Source: Akkermansia muciniphila | Lineage (GTDB): Bacteria; Verrucomicrobiota; Verrucomicrobiia; Verrucomicrobiales; Akkermansiaceae | Length of the DNA stretch: 64,000 nt | Direction of reading: 5' to 3' | Assembly (NCBI RefSeq): GCF_030848305.1 | Contig: NZ_CP114598.1 | Span: forward strand, 1,426,001 to 1,490,000 | Shown: in pieces, positions 62,963 through 64,000 of the stretch | How the letters are laid out: the number at the start of each line of letters is the position of its first letter | How positions within the stretch are numbered: the first letter of the stretch is position 1 | Program-made: the position numbers and the translations under genes | The notes under the pieces: model-generated | Database searches by the model: none | Seen by the model: the letters and a program-made list of their open reading frames with translations, nothing else | What the model was told of the DNA's origin: nothing

Positions 62963-63799
62963 TCAGCTCCATGCCCGGTCCACGGTCTCCTGTTCTTCCG
63001 GGGCAAGGTATCTGGAGAGCCGTTCTTTCATGCGCTGCCGGTATTCGGGAATACTCCAGGAATGAAGCGGCTGAACGGCGGAGTTGGTGAATTGCCAGGA
63101 GGGGACGGGCACGACCACGTCCAGGACTTCTCCGGCTCTGGAGGGCATCCCGGCCAGTACCGCCGCGATGGTGGGGGAAAGCTCCGGATGTTCATCCAGA
63201 AGATCCAGCAGCCAGCCGCAGCCCAGGTCCGTGGGAATGGCTTCCGTTCCGGCCAGCAGGTCCGTGAGGCGTTCGGGAGGAAGATTTTTGGAAATGAAAG
63301 ACAGATAAGGGGCAAACCGCATGTCACCCAGGCTCATCAGGGCGTCCAGCGCCGGAGCCATGGACGCCTGTCCGGGGCAGGGAGAAGCGCAGATGACCTT
63401 CGCCAGTCCGGCAATTCCGGGAAACCGCTCCTCCGGCTGGGGCGCGGCCAGCGTATAAATAAGGAAAGCGGATTGCCTGCGGATATCCGGCGTCTCATCC
63501 GCCATGGCAAAAGGCAGCAGGGCCCTCCATCCGTCCCCTTTCCGCTGCCGGATAAAAGCTGCCAGTTGCAGAGCGCATTTGCGGCGGGCGTCCGGAGCGC
63601 AGCGGGATTGAAACATCTGGTAAATGGTGACGCCTTCTTCTTCTCTTCCCGTTTCATTGCAGGTGACCAGTCCATAGGCGATCATGGCCAGAGGCCATTG
63701 ATCCGGACCGATTTCCCCCCTGCGGGAGGGATCCATGACAAGGGCGGCAAGCCGCTTGATTTCCGACAAAGAGCTGGTTTGATCCTGAAAAAGGCCCAT
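62963..63799 (-). CDS. HEAT-like helical repeat protein of unknown function
   Basis: 278 residues, almost all helical by composition, with repeated Leu/Ala-rich helix pairs. Examples are RRKCALQLAAFIRQRKGDGW, RRQSAFLIYTLAAPQPEERF and GCGWLLDLLDEHPELSPTIA, which resemble HEAT or TPR-like solenoids. There is no signal peptide and no catalytic motif. I do not recognise a named family. The 201 bp between its start and the window end hold a 14-bp palindrome (63912-63925) and a GCGATT/AATCGC hairpin, possibly its control region, but no gene. Confidence 0.65.
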   Translation of the reverse strand: MGLFQDQTSSLSEIKRLAALVMDPSRRGEIGPDQWPLAMIAYGLVTCNETGREEEGVTIYQMFQSRCAPDARRKCALQLAAFIRQRKGDGWRALLPFAMADETPDIRRQSAFLIYTLAAPQPEERFPGIAGLAKVICASPCPGQASMAPALDALMSLGDMRFAPYLSFISKNLPPERLTDLLAGTEAIPTDLGCGWLLDLLDEHPELSPTIAAVLAGMPSRAGEVLDVVVPVPSWQFTNSAVQPLHSWSIPEYRQRMKERLSRYLAPEEQETVDRAWS

Positions 63800-64000
63800 G
63801 CCCGCATGATAGCCGGAGGCGGAAACCTGCCAAGGAAAAACCGTGGATTACTTACAGGCGCCCGGAGTTTTCCGGTACGGAGCCTTTTTCTTCTTCTGGA
63901 ATATAAATTGGGCAGAGTACTCTGCTGCCTGCGATTCGATGCGCAATCGCCTCATTTTTATTTTCTGAAAAAATAATTGAATAAAAAATCAATGGAAATA

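Noticed and set aside
63912-63925. 14-bp palindrome near the window end as a regulator site
   Set aside because: GCAGAGTACTCTGC is a perfect palindrome, but it is a single copy, and the neighbouring gene start is over 100 bp away with no promoter seen.
1-64000. CRISPR arrays, prophage, intact insertion sequences, rRNA operons
   Set aside because: I saw no regularly spaced repeats, no transposase or integrase motifs and no rRNA segments on either strand.

Overview
The window looks like chromosomal DNA of a verrucomicrobium close to Akkermansia. The evidence is a PEP-CTERM tail with an Arg-rich end, two type III glutamine synthetases, an NhaC-type antiporter, few clear Shine-Dalgarno sites, moderate G+C, and paired glycan-active secreted enzymes. 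This assignment is inference from gene content; no 16S rRNA gene is present. Nearly all of the window is core metabolism, with no prophage, CRISPR array or intact insertion sequence.

Layout. 1-5982: end of an unidentified gene, a frameshifted PEP-CTERM remnant, an OPT-family peptide transporter, pyrF, a TonB-like protein and a CBS/DRTGG family II pyrophosphatase. 6062-9657: a minus-strand dnaX-ybaB group followed by an exonuclease/endonuclease/phosphatase-fold protein that lacks its catalytic residues. 9877-11797: two tandem coiled-coil envelope proteins and a small lipoprotein, then tRNA-Ser(CGA). 12053-18209: infA, NAD(P)HX repair and radC; rplM-rpsI; uvrC-rlmH. 18321-25173: a six-gene plus-strand run, exbB-exbD-TPR protein-glycosyltransferase with a dead transpeptidase-suhB-like-ispF. 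25420-33447: amidase, manA, a PA14-like envelope protein, gmd-fcl-nhaC and carB-carA.

36684-49607 is a nitrogen-assimilation region: glnN (first copy), gltB, and a second glnN beyond rpmH-rnpA-yidD-yidC. The 397-bp space between glnN and gltB holds two back-to-back, near-perfect sigma-54 promoters and, midway between them, two identical TTACA-N4-TGTAA palindromes 33 bp apart. This is the clearest regulatory architecture in the window.

49980-53745: a secreted SGNH-alpha/beta hydrolase-SGNH three-domain esterase next to a secreted glycosidase. 53815-58143: an asd-ispA-nadC-pdxH-mutarotase operon. 58625-61795: trxB, sdaA and a secreted protein with a caspase-like His/Cys pattern. 62173-63799: a GNAT acetyltransferase and a HEAT-like protein.

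The strongest leads are the shared sigma-54 enhancer block, an infA whose reading frame runs about 100 codons upstream with no ATG/GTG/TTG but a well-placed ribosome binding site before an ATC codon, the three-domain esterase, and the pseudo-transpeptidase PBP coupled to ExbB/ExbD.
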